A stretch of 64,000 nucleotides of DNA, taken from the NCBI RefSeq assembly GCF_017873435.1, contig NZ_JAGGKG010000012.1, forward strand, positions 62,001-126,000. Reading direction: 5' to 3'. The translations under genes and the position numbers were made by a program. Shown one piece after another: positions 53,977-63,290 of the stretch; positions within the stretch are counted from its first letter, which is position 1; every line of letters begins with the position of its first letter. Below the pieces are notes generated by a model. That model ran no database searches. It worked only from the letters and a program-made list of their open reading frames with translations, and was not told the origin of the DNA. Source of the stretch: Paenibacillus turicensis. Lineage in GTDB: Bacteria > Bacillota > Bacilli > Paenibacillales > Paenibacillaceae.

Positions 53977-54015
53977 GGAATACCTGCCACGATTGTCTGT
54001 GTGACGGGTATTTCC
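53977..54015 (+). terminator. Intercistronic stem-loop between malE and malF
   Basis: GGAATACCTG (53977-53986) pairs imperfectly with CGGGTATTTCC (54005-54015). There is no long T run, so it is probably a partial terminator or mRNA stabiliser that raises binding protein over permease. Confidence 0.6.
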
Positions 54016-54046
54016 TTCATTCCTTATGGGGAGGAGTAACGCAAGC

Positions 54047-55348
54047 ATGAGCAGGCATCGGATGAGAGCGACGATTTTGTCGGTGTTAAGCATGGGACTT
54101 GGACAAATCTATAATCGACAAATTATTAAAGGGTTACTATTTTTTATTTTTGAAATTTTTAGTTTTACTTACTTGTTAAGAAATCTGCCTACAGCAATAT
54201 GGGGAATAGTGACCCTTGGAGAGGTTCCGAGACGACTTGTAAAGGGAAAGTGGTTAGATGGCGATCATTCCATTTTTTTAATGATTCAGAGTTTGATTGT
54301 GTTGCTTTTTTTAGTTGTAGTCATCGTAGCTTATATTATGAATATTCGTGATGCCAATAAGATTGGGAAGCAAAGAGACGAAGGCAAGCAGGCACATAGC
54401 TTTAAAGAGACCATTCGCTATATATTGGACTATAAATTTGCAGTTGCTTTTCTAACTGTTCCAGGAATGGGGATATTATTCTTTACGATCATGCCAATCA
54501 TCTTCATGATTTTACTTGCATTTACGAACTATTCTGCACCAAAGCATATTCCGCCAGCGATGTTAGTGGATTGGGTAGGATTTGATACATTTAAAAGCTT
54601 AGTTTCACTTAAAACATGGAGCCATACTTTTTATGGAGTATTAACTTGGACCATAATATGGGCAGTTTTATCTACAGTGACCACCTATTTTGGAGGATTG
54701 TTGGTTGCATTGCTTATTAATCAGAAAGGGATACGCTTTAAAGGCTTTTGGCGCACCATTCTCATTTTGCCTTATGCGATTCCACAGCTTATTTCATTGC
54801 TAATTATGCGGAATATGTTTAATGGTGAATTTGGACCAATAAATCAGTATTTTCGCTACTTTGGATTAGAGGGCTTGCCGTGGCTGACCGATGAATTTTG
54901 GGCGCGAGTAACTGTGATTGTTGTAAATATGTGGGTAGGTATCCCTGTTTCTATGCTGCTAATTATGGGGGTGTTAACAACAATACCAAGAGATATGTAT
55001 GAAGCAGCAGAGGTGGATGGGGCAACGGGCTACCAAAAATTTAAAATTGTCACGTTACCGATGATTTTATTTACAACCGCACCCACGCTCATTATGCAAT
55101 TTGCAGGTAATATTAACAACTTTAATGCGATCTTCTTACTTACCGGTGGTGATCCTGTAAAGGGAGATTACCAGTATGCAGGTGCAACAGATTTACTTGT
55201 CACTTGGCTGTATAAGCTAACGCTGAGTCAAAATAGATACAATATGGCCTCCGCAATTGGGATTATTATTTTCCTCCTTATCGCATCGTTTTCTATTTAC
55301 AATTATCGTCGGACGAAGTCATTTAAAGAGGAGGATATGATCCAATGA
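54047..55348 (+). CDS. malF: Maltodextrin ABC transporter permease MalF
   Basis: 433 residues from ATG 54047 (GGGGAGGAG ten bases upstream; the frame opens at 54026). It has eight or so membrane segments, including an N-terminal pair with GLGQIYNRQIIKGLLFF that is typical of Gram-positive MalF, and the cytoplasmic EAA loop EAAEVDGATGYQKFKIVTLP that contacts the ATPase. It forms the channel with MalG, with which it overlaps by four bases. Confidence 0.93.
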   Translation: MSRHRMRATILSVLSMGLGQIYNRQIIKGLLFFIFEIFSFTYLLRNLPTAIWGIVTLGEVPRRLVKGKWLDGDHSIFLMIQSLIVLLFLVVVIVAYIMNIRDANKIGKQRDEGKQAHSFKETIRYILDYKFAVAFLTVPGMGILFFTIMPIIFMILLAFTNYSAPKHIPPAMLVDWVGFDTFKSLVSLKTWSHTFYGVLTWTIIWAVLSTVTTYFGGLLVALLINQKGIRFKGFWRTILILPYAIPQLISLLIMRNMFNGEFGPINQYFRYFGLEGLPWLTDEFWARVTVIVVNMWVGIPVSMLLIMGVLTTIPRDMYEAAEVDGATGYQKFKIVTLPMILFTTAPTLIMQFAGNINNFNAIFLLTGGDPVKGDYQYAGATDLLVTWLYKLTLSQNRYNMASAIGIIIFLLIASFSIYNYRRTKSFKEEDMIQ

Positions 55349-56190
55349 ACATAAGGAAGCTAAAAACGAAGGTTCGACTCTCTCTTAGTTATATCACTTT
55401 AGTTATATTATCCGTTATTGCGATCTATCCTGCCTTGTGGATTGTTTTAGGATCAGTAAGGCAAGGTCGTTCATTGTATAGTAAGTCACTTATCCCTGAG
55501 AGCTTTACATTAGAGCATTATCGCGATTTATTTACGTCGGATACCATTTTGTATGGGACGTGGTATATGAATACCATCAAGGTGTCCATATTATCGATGC
55601 TGTTAGGCGTGATATTAATCATGCTAACGAGTTATGCCGTTTCACGTTTCCGTTTTCGTGGCCGAAGAGCCGTATTATCAACCATATTAATATTAGGAAT
55701 GTTCCCTGGGTTTATGAGCATGATTGCTATTTATTTGTTACTCAAGGAATTAAACTTACTTGATACACATCTTGCACTCGTTTTGGTTTATGCTGCTGGA
55801 GCTCCACTTGGAGGTACATTAATTGCGAAAGGCTTTTTTGATACCATTCCTCGTTCATTAGATGAGGCAGCAAGAATAGATGGAGCAAGTAATTTTAAAA
55901 TATTTTCCTCGGTGGTGTTACCTTTATCGAAGCCAATTATTACTTACCTTGCATTGACCCAATTTGTGGGTCCGTGGGTAGATTTTATTTTTGCTAAATT
56001 AGTACTTCGTAGTAAGGAAAATTGGACCGTAGCGGTAGGGATGTGGGATATGGTCAGGGAAAACCAAAACTCTCATTTCACGATGTTTGCTGCGGGTGCG
56101 GTCTTAATTGCTGTGCCAATCACGATTTTATTTATGTTCTTACAGCGTTTGCTTGTTGATGGCTTAACTTCGGGAGCAAGCAAAGGATAA
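55345..56190 (+). CDS. malG: Maltodextrin ABC transporter permease MalG
   Basis: 281 residues with six membrane segments. The EAA loop is DEAARIDGASNFKIFSSVVLPLSKP. The start ATG overlaps the malF stop (ATGA), so translation is coupled. It is the second permease subunit of the maltodextrin importer. The CGTase gene follows 166 bp downstream and could share the transcript. Confidence 0.93.
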   Translation: MNIRKLKTKVRLSLSYITLVILSVIAIYPALWIVLGSVRQGRSLYSKSLIPESFTLEHYRDLFTSDTILYGTWYMNTIKVSILSMLLGVILIMLTSYAVSRFRFRGRRAVLSTILILGMFPGFMSMIAIYLLLKELNLLDTHLALVLVYAAGAPLGGTLIAKGFFDTIPRSLDEAARIDGASNFKIFSSVVLPLSKPIITYLALTQFVGPWVDFIFAKLVLRSKENWTVAVGMWDMVRENQNSHFTMFAAGAVLIAVPITILFMFLQRLLVDGLTSGASKG

Positions 56191-56356
56191 CCTTTGGTAT
56201 GTCTAGGTGGGTAAATTAAATTACTAGGCATAGGAAGTGTATTGTAAATATTTCAGTAGAAAGGAGGTGTATTGCTTTATTTTTTAATTTGGCTTGTCAT
56301 CTAGGGGAATTTCACTTGAAAAAAGTATAAAAAAACCTTGAGAGGCGGCTTGATCC

Positions 56357-58516
56357 ATGAAACAAATGTTTAAAAAATCATTGATGTCAATGAGTACCTT
56401 TATTTTTCTCCTTGCATTGTGGCTTAATCCAGTCATCACCGTTCCATCTGTAAGTGCAGCACCTGATACCTCAGTTCTAAATAAGCAAGGTTTTTCCACA
56501 GATGTGATTTATCAGATCGTAACGGATCGGTTTGCTGATGGAGACCCGTCCAACAATCCAACTGGCAATGCCTATTCACCCACACATTCTGACTTGAAGC
56601 TATATCATGGTGGGGACTGGCGCGGAATCATTAATAAAATGAATGACGGCTATTTTTCAGGAATGGGCATTAGTGCGTTATGGGTTTCCCAACCTGTAGA
56701 AAATATTTATAGTGTTATTAACTATTCAGGTGTTAACAGCACCGCTTATCACGGCTACTGGGCTCGTGATTTTAAGCGGACTAATCCGGCATTTGGTAGC
56801 ATGGCGGACTTTCAGGAGCTCATCGACACGGCCCATGCACAAAACATCAAAATTATTATAGATTTTGCTCCAAACCATACCTCACCTGCCTCTGAGACGC
56901 AACCCTCCTTTGCAGAAAACGGAAAGCTGTTTGACGAAGGTAATCTCATTGCAGGTTATACAGGGGATACAGAAGGCATCTTCCATCACAATAAAGGAAC
57001 AAACTTCTCCTCCTTGGAGGATGGGATTTATCGGAATCTATATGACCTAGCGGATATTAATCATCACAATAATACAACGGATGCGTATTTTAAAGATGCT
57101 ATTAAAAAATGGCTTGATATGGGCATAGATGGGATTCGAGTAGATGCAGTTAAGCATATGCCTGCTGGATGGCAAAAAAATTGGATGTCTTATATTGCGG
57201 GCTACAACCCAGTATTTACATTTGGTGAATGGTTCCTTGGCGTTGGTGAGCATGATATAAATAATGTTAAGTTCGCTAATGAATCGGGTATGAGCTTGCT
57301 AGATTTTAGCTTCGGGCAAAAGGTTCGTCAGGTGTTTCGTGACAATACGGATAATATGTACGGCTTGAATAATATGCTTACAGAAACGCAAGAAGACTAT
57401 ATGCATATTAATGATCAAGTCACCTTCATTGATAATCATGATATGGATCGCTTCAAGCTTGGGAATAATGACCGTCGTTTAGAGCAGGCGTTAGCCTTTA
57501 CGCTGACCTCACGAGGTGTGCCAGCAATTTATTATGGAACAGAGCAATATATGACAGGTAATGGTGATCCCAATAACCGCGCTTTCATGACCAGCTATAA
57601 CACAGATACTCCTGCCTATAAAATTATTGGCAAGCTGGCTCCACTTAGAAAGTCTAATCCTGCTATTGCCTATGGTACAACCAAGGAACGGTGGATTAAT
57701 AATGATGTTTACGTTTATGAGCGTAATTTTGGTAGCAGTACAGCACTTATTGCTATTAATCGTAGTGCAACAACCGCAGTTACGGTGTCAGGCTTGCAAA
57801 CCTCACTTCCTGCTGGCAATTATCAAGATGAACTGGATGGATTGCTAAATGGCAACAACATAACAGTAGGTGCCACGGGGGCAGTTACCACATTTAATTT
57901 ACCAGCAGGAGCTGCTGCGGTATGGCAATATCGTGGTGATCAGGATACCCCAATCATTGGTAACATTGGATCAGACCTTGGGAAAGTAGGTACGAAGCTA
58001 ACGATTGATGGACGGGGTTTTGGTAATTCAAAAGGCAAAGTTTATTTTGGCACCACAGCAGTTACCGATAATCAAATCATAGAGTGGGAGGATTCTCAGA
58101 TTGAAGTTATCGTCCCTGAAGCTACACCAGGTCTCAAAAGCATCAAGGTGAGTACCGCAAATGCCTTGAATAGCAATAGTTATGAAGGTTTTAACCTGTT
58201 AACTGCAGATCAAGTCAGCGTACGCTTCATTGTCAATAATGCTCAAACTACTTTGGGCGAAAATGTTTATTTAACAGGGAATGTTGCTGAGCTTGGTAAC
58301 TGGAATCCAGATAAGCTTATTGGTCCTTTATTCAATCAGATTATTACCAAGTATCCGTCATGGTATTATGATGTGAGTGTACCGGCGGGAACGGAACTTC
58401 AATTCAAGTTTGTTAAGCGTAATGGTACAACACTGACTTGGGAAAACGGCAGCAACCATAGTTATATAACGCCAGCTAGTGGAGTGGGCACAATCGTGGT
58501 TGACTGGCAGCCATAA
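56357..58516 (+). CDS. cgt: Cyclomaltodextrin glucanotransferase (CGTase)
   Basis: 719 residues, secreted: a signal peptide ends near PSVSAAP. Domains A/B form the GH13_2 barrel ([23 protein letters not shown], nucleophile Asp in [11 protein letters not shown], acid/base Glu in FTFGEWFLG, third Asp in [10 protein letters not shown]). Domain C follows, then domain D (IPT/TIG, about 520-605: [17 protein letters not shown]) and domain E (CBM20 starch-binding, about 612-719: [21 protein letters not shown]). It turns starch into cyclodextrins outside the cell. The five-domain order and length match CGTases of Bacillus and Paenibacillus; the main ring size made cannot be read reliably. Confidence 0.95.
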   Translation: MKQMFKKSLMSMSTFIFLLALWLNPVITVPSVSAAPDTSVLNKQGFSTDVIYQIVTDRFADGDPSNNPTGNAYSPTHSDLKLYHGGDWRGIINKMNDGYFSGMGISALWVSQPVENIYSVINYSGVNSTAYHGYWARDFKRTNPAFGSMADFQELIDTAHAQNIKIIIDFAPNHTSPASETQPSFAENGKLFDEGNLIAGYTGDTEGIFHHNKGTNFSSLEDGIYRNLYDLADINHHNNTTDAYFKDAIKKWLDMGIDGIRVDAVKHMPAGWQKNWMSYIAGYNPVFTFGEWFLGVGEHDINNVKFANESGMSLLDFSFGQKVRQVFRDNTDNMYGLNNMLTETQEDYMHINDQVTFIDNHDMDRFKLGNNDRRLEQALAFTLTSRGVPAIYYGTEQYMTGNGDPNNRAFMTSYNTDTPAYKIIGKLAPLRKSNPAIAYGTTKERWINNDVYVYERNFGSSTALIAINRSATTAVTVSGLQTSLPAGNYQDELDGLLNGNNITVGATGAVTTFNLPAGAAAVWQYRGDQDTPIIGNIGSDLGKVGTKLTIDGRGFGNSKGKVYFGTTAVTDNQIIEWEDSQIEVIVPEATPGLKSIKVSTANALNSNSYEGFNLLTADQVSVRFIVNNAQTTLGENVYLTGNVAELGNWNPDKLIGPLFNQIITKYPSWYYDVSVPAGTELQFKFVKRNGTTLTWENGSNHSYITPASGVGTIVVDWQP

Positions 58517-58540
58517 TTGAATTGTCTTATAAATTTATTA

Positions 58541-58580
58541 AAGTCCAGCTAAGTTCTCTTATTAGCTGGATTTTTTTAGT
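58541..58580 (+). terminator. Terminator of cgt
   Basis: TCCAGCTAA (58544-58552) pairs with TTAGCTGGA (58562-58570), followed by seven T. Confidence 0.85.
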
Positions 58581-58748
58581 GAAAAAATTTTTAACTCATA
58601 GGTTCATTAATTTAAAATATAATATAAACAGAACAAACAGATAGAATTTGAAAATATTTTGATACTTTTCATTAGGTTCTCCGTATAATAAGAATAACGC
58701 AATCAATTTTATTGATTAAAAGATATAGAAGGTGGTGTATATATTGGG

Positions 58749-59204
58749 ATGATGTCATGGATATCAGAGATGGACACTTGGGTCATTTGGCTAATTGTTG
58801 TTGCTGTATTGCTACTTGTTGAAATGATGACGTTAACATTTTATCTGCTCTGGATCAGTATTGGTTCATTAGTTGGATTATTCATTTCACTCTTGTTGCC
58901 TGAAGCGTATTTATTGCAAATTGGGGTTGCTGCCATTATTTCATTAATCTTAACGATGTTTACGAAACCCCTTTCTCAAAGGCTGCGTACTTCACAAGGC
59001 TTTAAGGATGAAGGAACTGAATTAATAGGTAAGCAGGGCGTGACCATTGAAGCCATTCCACAAGGTGGATATGGGATTGTAAAGGTTGGCGGAGATACGT
59101 GGAGTGCAACGTCAACGCAAGCGATTGGCAAAGATCAATTTGTAAGAGTAGTTCATCGTAGTAGTACAATTATAGAAGTACAAAGATGGGAGGAAATAAT
59201 TTGA
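58749..59204 (+). CDS. nfeD: NfeD-family membrane protein
   Basis: 151 residues: three membrane helices (WVIWLIVVAVLLLVEMMTL and neighbours) and a C-terminal OB-fold of about 60 residues (LIGKQGVTIEAIPQGGYGIVKVGGDTWSAT). It is a short NfeD without the protease domain. NfeD proteins pair with stomatin/SPFH proteins, and here the SPFH gene overlaps it (TTG start inside TGA stop). The pair acts in membrane organisation. Confidence 0.92.
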   Translation: MMSWISEMDTWVIWLIVVAVLLLVEMMTLTFYLLWISIGSLVGLFISLLLPEAYLLQIGVAAIISLILTMFTKPLSQRLRTSQGFKDEGTELIGKQGVTIEAIPQGGYGIVKVGGDTWSATSTQAIGKDQFVRVVHRSSTIIEVQRWEEII

Positions 59205-60139
59205 TAGAACTTATTGTAGCAGTAGCGATTATTTTAGTGGTGATTGTCTTTATCTCGTTAACGGTAAAGATTGTCCCACAACAACGTGTAGGTGTAGTAG
59301 AACGACTAGGTAAATTCCACAGATTGCTTAAACCAGGTTTGAACATTTTGATTCCGTTTTTTGATCAGGTGCGTGTGTATCACGATCTCAGAATTCAACA
59401 AGCAAACGTACCTCCACAAACCGTAATTACAAAAGATAACGTTCAGGTACAAATTGATACAATTATCTTTTATCAAGTGGTAGGTCCAGAAGAAGCAACA
59501 TACGGTATTTCTGACTATGTATATGGTGTGCGTAACATTTCTACAGCAACGATGCGTCAAATTATCGGTAAGCTTGAATTAGATGAAACTTTGTCTGGTC
59601 GTGAAAAGATATCTACTGAAATTCGTATTGCGCTTGATGAAGCAACTGAAAAATGGGGCGTTCGGATTGAGCGTGTAGAAGTTATTGATATCAAGCCACC
59701 AATTGATATTCAAGAAGCGATGGATAAGCAAATGAAAGCAGAACGTAATAAACGTGCGATTGTCCTTGAAGCGGAAGCAGCAAAGCAAGATATGATTTTG
59801 CGTTCTGAAGGGGATAAGCAAAGTAAGATCTTGAAGGCAGAAGGGGACAAGGAAGCTCGTATTCGTGAAGCAGAAGGTTTCCGTCAAGCTCAAGAGTTAG
59901 AAGCATTAGGGGAAGCAGCGGCAATTCAAGCGATTGCAGAAGCAGAGAAAAACCGGATTCAGTTATTGGTGAATGCTGGTCTTGATGAGCGAGTGCTTGC
60001 TTATCGTTCCTTTGAAGCATTACAAGAAGTGGCTAAGGGCCCTGCGAATAAAGTATTTATTCCGTCCAATGCAATTGAAACATTAGGTAGCCTTGGTGCA
60101 ATCGGAGAATTATTTAAGGCAGGTAAAGACGGGAAATAA
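59201..60139 (+). CDS. SPFH/stomatin-like (band 7) membrane protein
   Basis: 312 residues from TTG 59201 (GGGAGG six bases upstream, overlapping the nfeD stop), in preference to the in-frame ATG at 59186. One N-terminal membrane helix (LIVAVAIILVVIVFISL), an SPFH domain (VPQQRVGVVERLGKFHRLL, PFFDQVRVYHDLR) and a C-terminal Ala/Glu-rich coiled coil (ILRSEGDKQSKILKAEGDKE) are visible. It resembles QmcA/stomatins, which form membrane scaffolds. It works with NfeD, and the PspA and PspC genes lie opposite. Confidence 0.93.
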   Translation: MIELIVAVAIILVVIVFISLTVKIVPQQRVGVVERLGKFHRLLKPGLNILIPFFDQVRVYHDLRIQQANVPPQTVITKDNVQVQIDTIIFYQVVGPEEATYGISDYVYGVRNISTATMRQIIGKLELDETLSGREKISTEIRIALDEATEKWGVRIERVEVIDIKPPIDIQEAMDKQMKAERNKRAIVLEAEAAKQDMILRSEGDKQSKILKAEGDKEARIREAEGFRQAQELEALGEAAAIQAIAEAEKNRIQLLVNAGLDERVLAYRSFEALQEVAKGPANKVFIPSNAIETLGSLGAIGELFKAGKDGK

Positions 60140-60146
60140 GTTCAAT

Positions 60147-60196
60147 GGAAAGGGCAACACTTAGCGGATCATTCCGTTAGGTGCTGCCCTTTGTAT
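60147..60196. terminator. Shared terminator of the SPFH and PspA genes
   Basis: AAAGGGCA(ACACTTAGCGGA) pairs with (TCCGTTAGGTGC)TGCCCTTT, followed by TGTATGTTTTTT, between convergent genes. Confidence 0.8.
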
Positions 60197-60215
60197 GTTT
60201 TTTAGCGGATTACGC

Positions 60216-60878
60216 TTATTTATTGAGCTTTTCCTTAAGGCGTTCGATTTCATCATTTACGGCTAAGCTTTGGGCTGGAGATGGCTCAGTATACGATGTT
60301 GCGTGATAACCCATAACCTGACGTTCAGCCTCTAGCTCTTCAATTTTTTCCTCCATACGGTAGAAGCCTCTAGCTGCCTCACCTTGATGAATACCGTAGC
60401 TAAAGCTAGGTTGCTCTGTCTGTTTTGCTGTTTCCTCATCTACTTTACGTGCACGTGAAGCAAGCTCTTTGCGTTTTTCTTTTAGCAAAATCAATTCTTC
60501 CTTTGCATTAGCTAAATGAATTTCTAGTTCAGCAATTCCTTCCTGCGTAAATTGGATCGCTGAGGTATATTGTTGTACCTTCTCTTCATAGGCTATTTTA
60601 GATGCTGCTAAAATGCGTGCTTGCTCCTCGTTGCCTGCTTCAAGTGCTGCTAAGGCAGCAAACTCTTGTTTTGCACTTGAATTTCTAGCATCGGCAAGCT
60701 GACGTTCTTGAACCTGCAAGCGAATTTGTAATTGCTTTAGACTTGCTTCGGCTTTTTGAATTTCTTGCTCATGATTTCGTAAATATTGACCTGTCATCAT
60801 CACAGGATCTTCTAATTTGTCTAAAACCTCATGGATGCTTGCTTTGGTAAGATTAGATAATCGTTGTAAAATACTCAT
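60216..60878 (-). CDS. pspA: PspA/IM30 family membrane-stress protein
   Basis: 220 residues, nearly all helical coiled coil with the family's N-terminal amphipathic segment (MSILQRLSNLTKASIHEVLDKLEDP) and long heptad regions (about 25-150). PspA forms rods and rings on the inner face of the membrane and protects it under stress. AAAGGAG precedes the start. PspC follows upstream on the same strand, and the NfeD-SPFH pair ends opposite, which makes an envelope-maintenance cluster. Confidence 0.92.
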   Translation of the reverse strand: MSILQRLSNLTKASIHEVLDKLEDPVMMTGQYLRNHEQEIQKAEASLKQLQIRLQVQERQLADARNSSAKQEFAALAALEAGNEEQARILAASKIAYEEKVQQYTSAIQFTQEGIAELEIHLANAKEELILLKEKRKELASRARKVDEETAKQTEQPSFSYGIHQGEAARGFYRMEEKIEELEAERQVMGYHATSYTEPSPAQSLAVNDEIERLKEKLNK

Positions 60879-60933
60879 AGTGTGTTTCTCCTTTATTTTT
60901 AAATTTCAGATCACTTTAGTTAGACTTAATCAA

Positions 60934-61164
60934 TTAGTTCATGAAGGGATCATCAAATTCAGGGTGTGACCAGTGATTAATGGGTTCCTTTGGTACAACT
61001 AATGTTGCTGCAATGTACAAGAAAATAAATGTGCCAAAGCTCATTAAAGCAAATACAAGGGCAATTAAACGAACAAAGGTTGCATCTACATTAAAATACT
61101 GAGCAATTCCTCCACACAAGCCTGAAATTTGTTTATCCCTTACAGAACGGTAAAATCTTTTCAT
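60934..61164 (-). CDS. PspC-domain membrane protein
   Basis: 76 residues from ATG 61164 (frame opens at 61173). The PspC signature is complete: FYRSVRDKQISGLCGGIAQYF, NVDATFVRLIALVFAL and a membrane helix ending LYIAATLVVPKEP. It is a small stress-linked membrane protein, first gene of a probable operon with pspA (55 bp gap). Confidence 0.9.
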   Translation of the reverse strand: MKRFYRSVRDKQISGLCGGIAQYFNVDATFVRLIALVFALMSFGTFIFLYIAATLVVPKEPINHWSHPEFDDPFMN

Positions 61165-61409
61165 CGCCAACACTCACTTTCGTTTTTATTTATTTTAAAG
61201 TTAATTGTTTAAATGATCGTCTACACTGTGAAGTGTTTTCCTTATGTACTTATTGTAGCTAGTATTCTTTTTTTACAGAACGGACTAGAGAAGGTTTTTA
61301 AACTGGACTATAGTCGAGGAGGGAGTTACTTTGCAGGTCGGGGATAGATGATTTAGTAAAATATATGGTTCAACATCGTAATCAGTATTTGACAGTGTTA
61401 TGAAGTAAG

Positions 61410-61586
61410 AGGCTACGTTGCAGAGAGTGGCTTCAACCGCTGTTAAGGACCCATTTTTTTACAACATGTAGGAGATTAGAGAGAAATGTGACCTTAAAGT
61501 GGTTTACGCTTTCGAAGTATCTTTCTTACAGAAAGATTGTACCGCTATCGCTTCTCCACCATCTCCCTGCTCCTCCGCTTTGTTTG
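61410..61586 (+). repeat. Dispersed hairpin repeat, copy 2
   Basis: Matches the reverse complement of 4461-4599 over its whole length: GGCTACGTTGCAGAGAGTGG, TTCAACCGCTGTTAA, CGCTTTCG and CTTCTCCACCATCTCCCTGC. It has a 36-bp insertion near its right end that itself holds a hairpin (ATCTTTC/GAAAGAT). The inner stem TTAAGGACCCATTT (61443-61456) with AAATGTGACCTTAA (61484-61497) is conserved in position but not in sequence. It lies in the 500-bp gap between pspC and the FMN reductase gene. Confidence 0.75.
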
Positions 61587-61665
61587 TCTACTGTCAAGTA
61601 CTTATAAGGTTGATCCAATATTTTGGGCTTTGTGCAGTGAAAAATGGAAAGGACGTGGGAATAAC

Positions 61666-62211
61666 ATGAGTATTGCAGTGATTTATGGTAGTTCAAGAGA
61701 GGATGGAAATACAGAAGCATTAGCGGAGGTTACTTTAGAAGGAGTGCCACACCAAAAAATTATACTTAGAGAAAAAAATATTTTGCCAATCCATGATCAG
61801 CGTCATACAGAGGGAGGATTTGATCCTGTAGATGATGATTATGATGAAGTGATCAGCGAGGTGCTTAAGCATGATACGTTAGTATTTGTAACACCTGTGT
61901 ATTGGTATACTGTCTCAGGACTGCTAAAAAACTTTATTGATCGTTGGTCGCAAAGCTTACGTGACCCTCGTTATGATTTTAAAGCGTTGTTATCGCAAAA
62001 AAAGGCTTATATCCTTGTCGCAGGTGGCGATGATCCTAGAGTAAAGGCATTGCCTTTAATTCAGCAATTGAAATATACATTTCAATTTGTGGGAATGGAG
62101 CTTGCAGGATATGTTATTGGTAAAGCGAGTAAACCTGGGGATATGAAGTATGATAGCAAAGCATTAACTGAGGCAAAATGGTTAAATCAACAATTCAAAA
62201 ATTTGGTTTAG
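61666..62211 (+). CDS. NAD(P)H-dependent FMN reductase-like flavoprotein
   Basis: 181 residues from ATG 61666 (GGAAAGGA upstream; the open frame extends to 61537 through the repeat element and is not credible). It is a flavodoxin-like fold with the FMN phosphate loop VIYGSSREDGNTE, VFVTPVYWYTVSGLLKNFIDRW as the flavin-ring loop, and ILVAGGDD. The family reduces FMN, quinones or azo compounds with NAD(P)H; the substrate is unknown. It stands alone. Confidence 0.87.
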   Translation: MSIAVIYGSSREDGNTEALAEVTLEGVPHQKIILREKNILPIHDQRHTEGGFDPVDDDYDEVISEVLKHDTLVFVTPVYWYTVSGLLKNFIDRWSQSLRDPRYDFKALLSQKKAYILVAGGDDPRVKALPLIQQLKYTFQFVGMELAGYVIGKASKPGDMKYDSKALTEAKWLNQQFKNLV

Positions 62212-62234
62212 ATGAGCACTGAGAAGAATAATGA

Positions 62235-62297
62235 AGCCAGCAAAGTGAAAATCAGTCCGCTTAAAGGGACTGCTTCACTATTGCTGGCTTTTAAGCT
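62235..62297 (+). terminator. Terminator of the FMN reductase gene
   Basis: AAGCCAGCAA(AGTGAA) pairs with (TTCAC)TATTGCTGGCTT, with an inner CAGTCC/GGGACTG stem (62253-62273), followed by TTAAG. It may also serve the convergent ycnI-like gene. Confidence 0.75.
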
Positions 62298-62330
62298 GGT
62301 ATCTTTTTTCAAATAATATTTTAGTTAATA

Positions 62331-63005
62331 TTACTTAGAACGGCGTAAACCAACCCATAAGGCAGCACACGAGATGAGAAGTGCACCAGCAGATAATAAA
62401 GTACTTATTGAAGAAGATGAACTAGCTTCCTTCCCAGCTTGCTTGGAAGAAGTTGATGTTTGTTTACTGCTTCCATCAGCATGATCAGCATGATCATTAT
62501 GGGAATGATTATCAGTAGAGGCTGAATCCTGACTAGCTCCTTTAGCAGTAATGGCTGTAATGGAATATGGAGTTGGGGAGCCCTTTTCACCTGTCCAGCT
62601 TACCGATGTTCCGTCGCTATAATATTGAATGGCTTTCCAAGCTAAAGTAGAGGCAGTATTGGGGTTTTTGGCCATAAATTCAAACTTTTCAAATTGCCCT
62701 GGCTGTATTCCATCTTTATTGGCAGTCCATGTGATCGTGCTTACCTCTTTATTGGCCTCATCTTTACTAATCTCAGCAGTCCATTCTGGCATACTGCGGT
62801 ATAATTCGAATTGAACACCACTTGGAATTTGTAGAGTGACTTTTGTAGTCGCAATCTCCTTTTCAACTGGAACGGTGACTGTATAAGTCTCCCATGCATT
62901 AGTAGTGGACATACTAGGCTTTACAGTGACATGAGCGCTTGCTCCATTTGAAAATAAAAAGAGTCCAAGTAATAATGTAGCGGTGGTACTGAAAAACTTT
63001 TTCAT
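62331..63005 (-). CDS. ycnI: YcnI-like (DUF1775) copper-binding exported protein
   Basis: 224 residues from MKKFF (63005). The signal peptide ends SNGASA, so that the mature protein begins with His (HVTVKPS), the residue that binds copper in the monohistidine brace of YcnI proteins. The DUF1775 domain covers about 25-150 (WETYTVTVPVEKE, VQFELYRSMPEW, TWTANKDGIQPGQFEKF). A His/Asp-rich linker (DNHSHNDHADHADG) may hold more metal, and a C-terminal membrane anchor (LLSAGALLISCAALWVGL) ends in RRSK. It sits outside the membrane and is thought to bind Cu(II). The usual partners YcnJ and CsoR are not in the window. Confidence 0.9.
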   Translation of the reverse strand: MKKFFSTTATLLLGLFLFSNGASAHVTVKPSMSTTNAWETYTVTVPVEKEIATTKVTLQIPSGVQFELYRSMPEWTAEISKDEANKEVSTITWTANKDGIQPGQFEKFEFMAKNPNTASTLAWKAIQYYSDGTSVSWTGEKGSPTPYSITAITAKGASQDSASTDNHSHNDHADHADGSSKQTSTSSKQAGKEASSSSSISTLLSAGALLISCAALWVGLRRSK

Positions 63006-63107
63006 AATTAATAGTCTGCTCCTCTTTATGAAATAGTTCATTATTAACTTAATAGTTAAAAATTGAACATATTAACTTTTAACAAATACAATAGCTTGTT
63101 TTTGTTA

Positions 63108-63221
63108 GCGTGTCCACCACTTCTCACGATAAAGCTGAATTGACAGTAAACATCATTTAAATAGTAGGCTTGTCTGAATTATAGATTGTTAATTTTGCTC
63201 GTTGCGGAATTTTAGACACGC
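63108..63221. repeat. Short inverted repeat, possible IS or MITE remnant
   Basis: GCGTGTC (63108-63114) and GACACGC (63215-63221) bound 114 bp of non-coding DNA; the outer bases (TTA and CCTAG) suggest TA-rich ends. There is no ORF inside. Confidence 0.35.
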
Positions 63222-63290
63222 CCTAGTTATTTAAAAAATGTCTTGGTTAGTATAAAATAGTAAAGACATATACTGAAGGAGGAATTTTAA

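Noticed and set aside
61537-61665. 43-codon N-terminal extension of the FMN reductase
   Set aside because: It is encoded by the end of the dispersed repeat, has no ribosome site and no counterpart in the flavodoxin-like family, which starts at MSIAVIYGSS.
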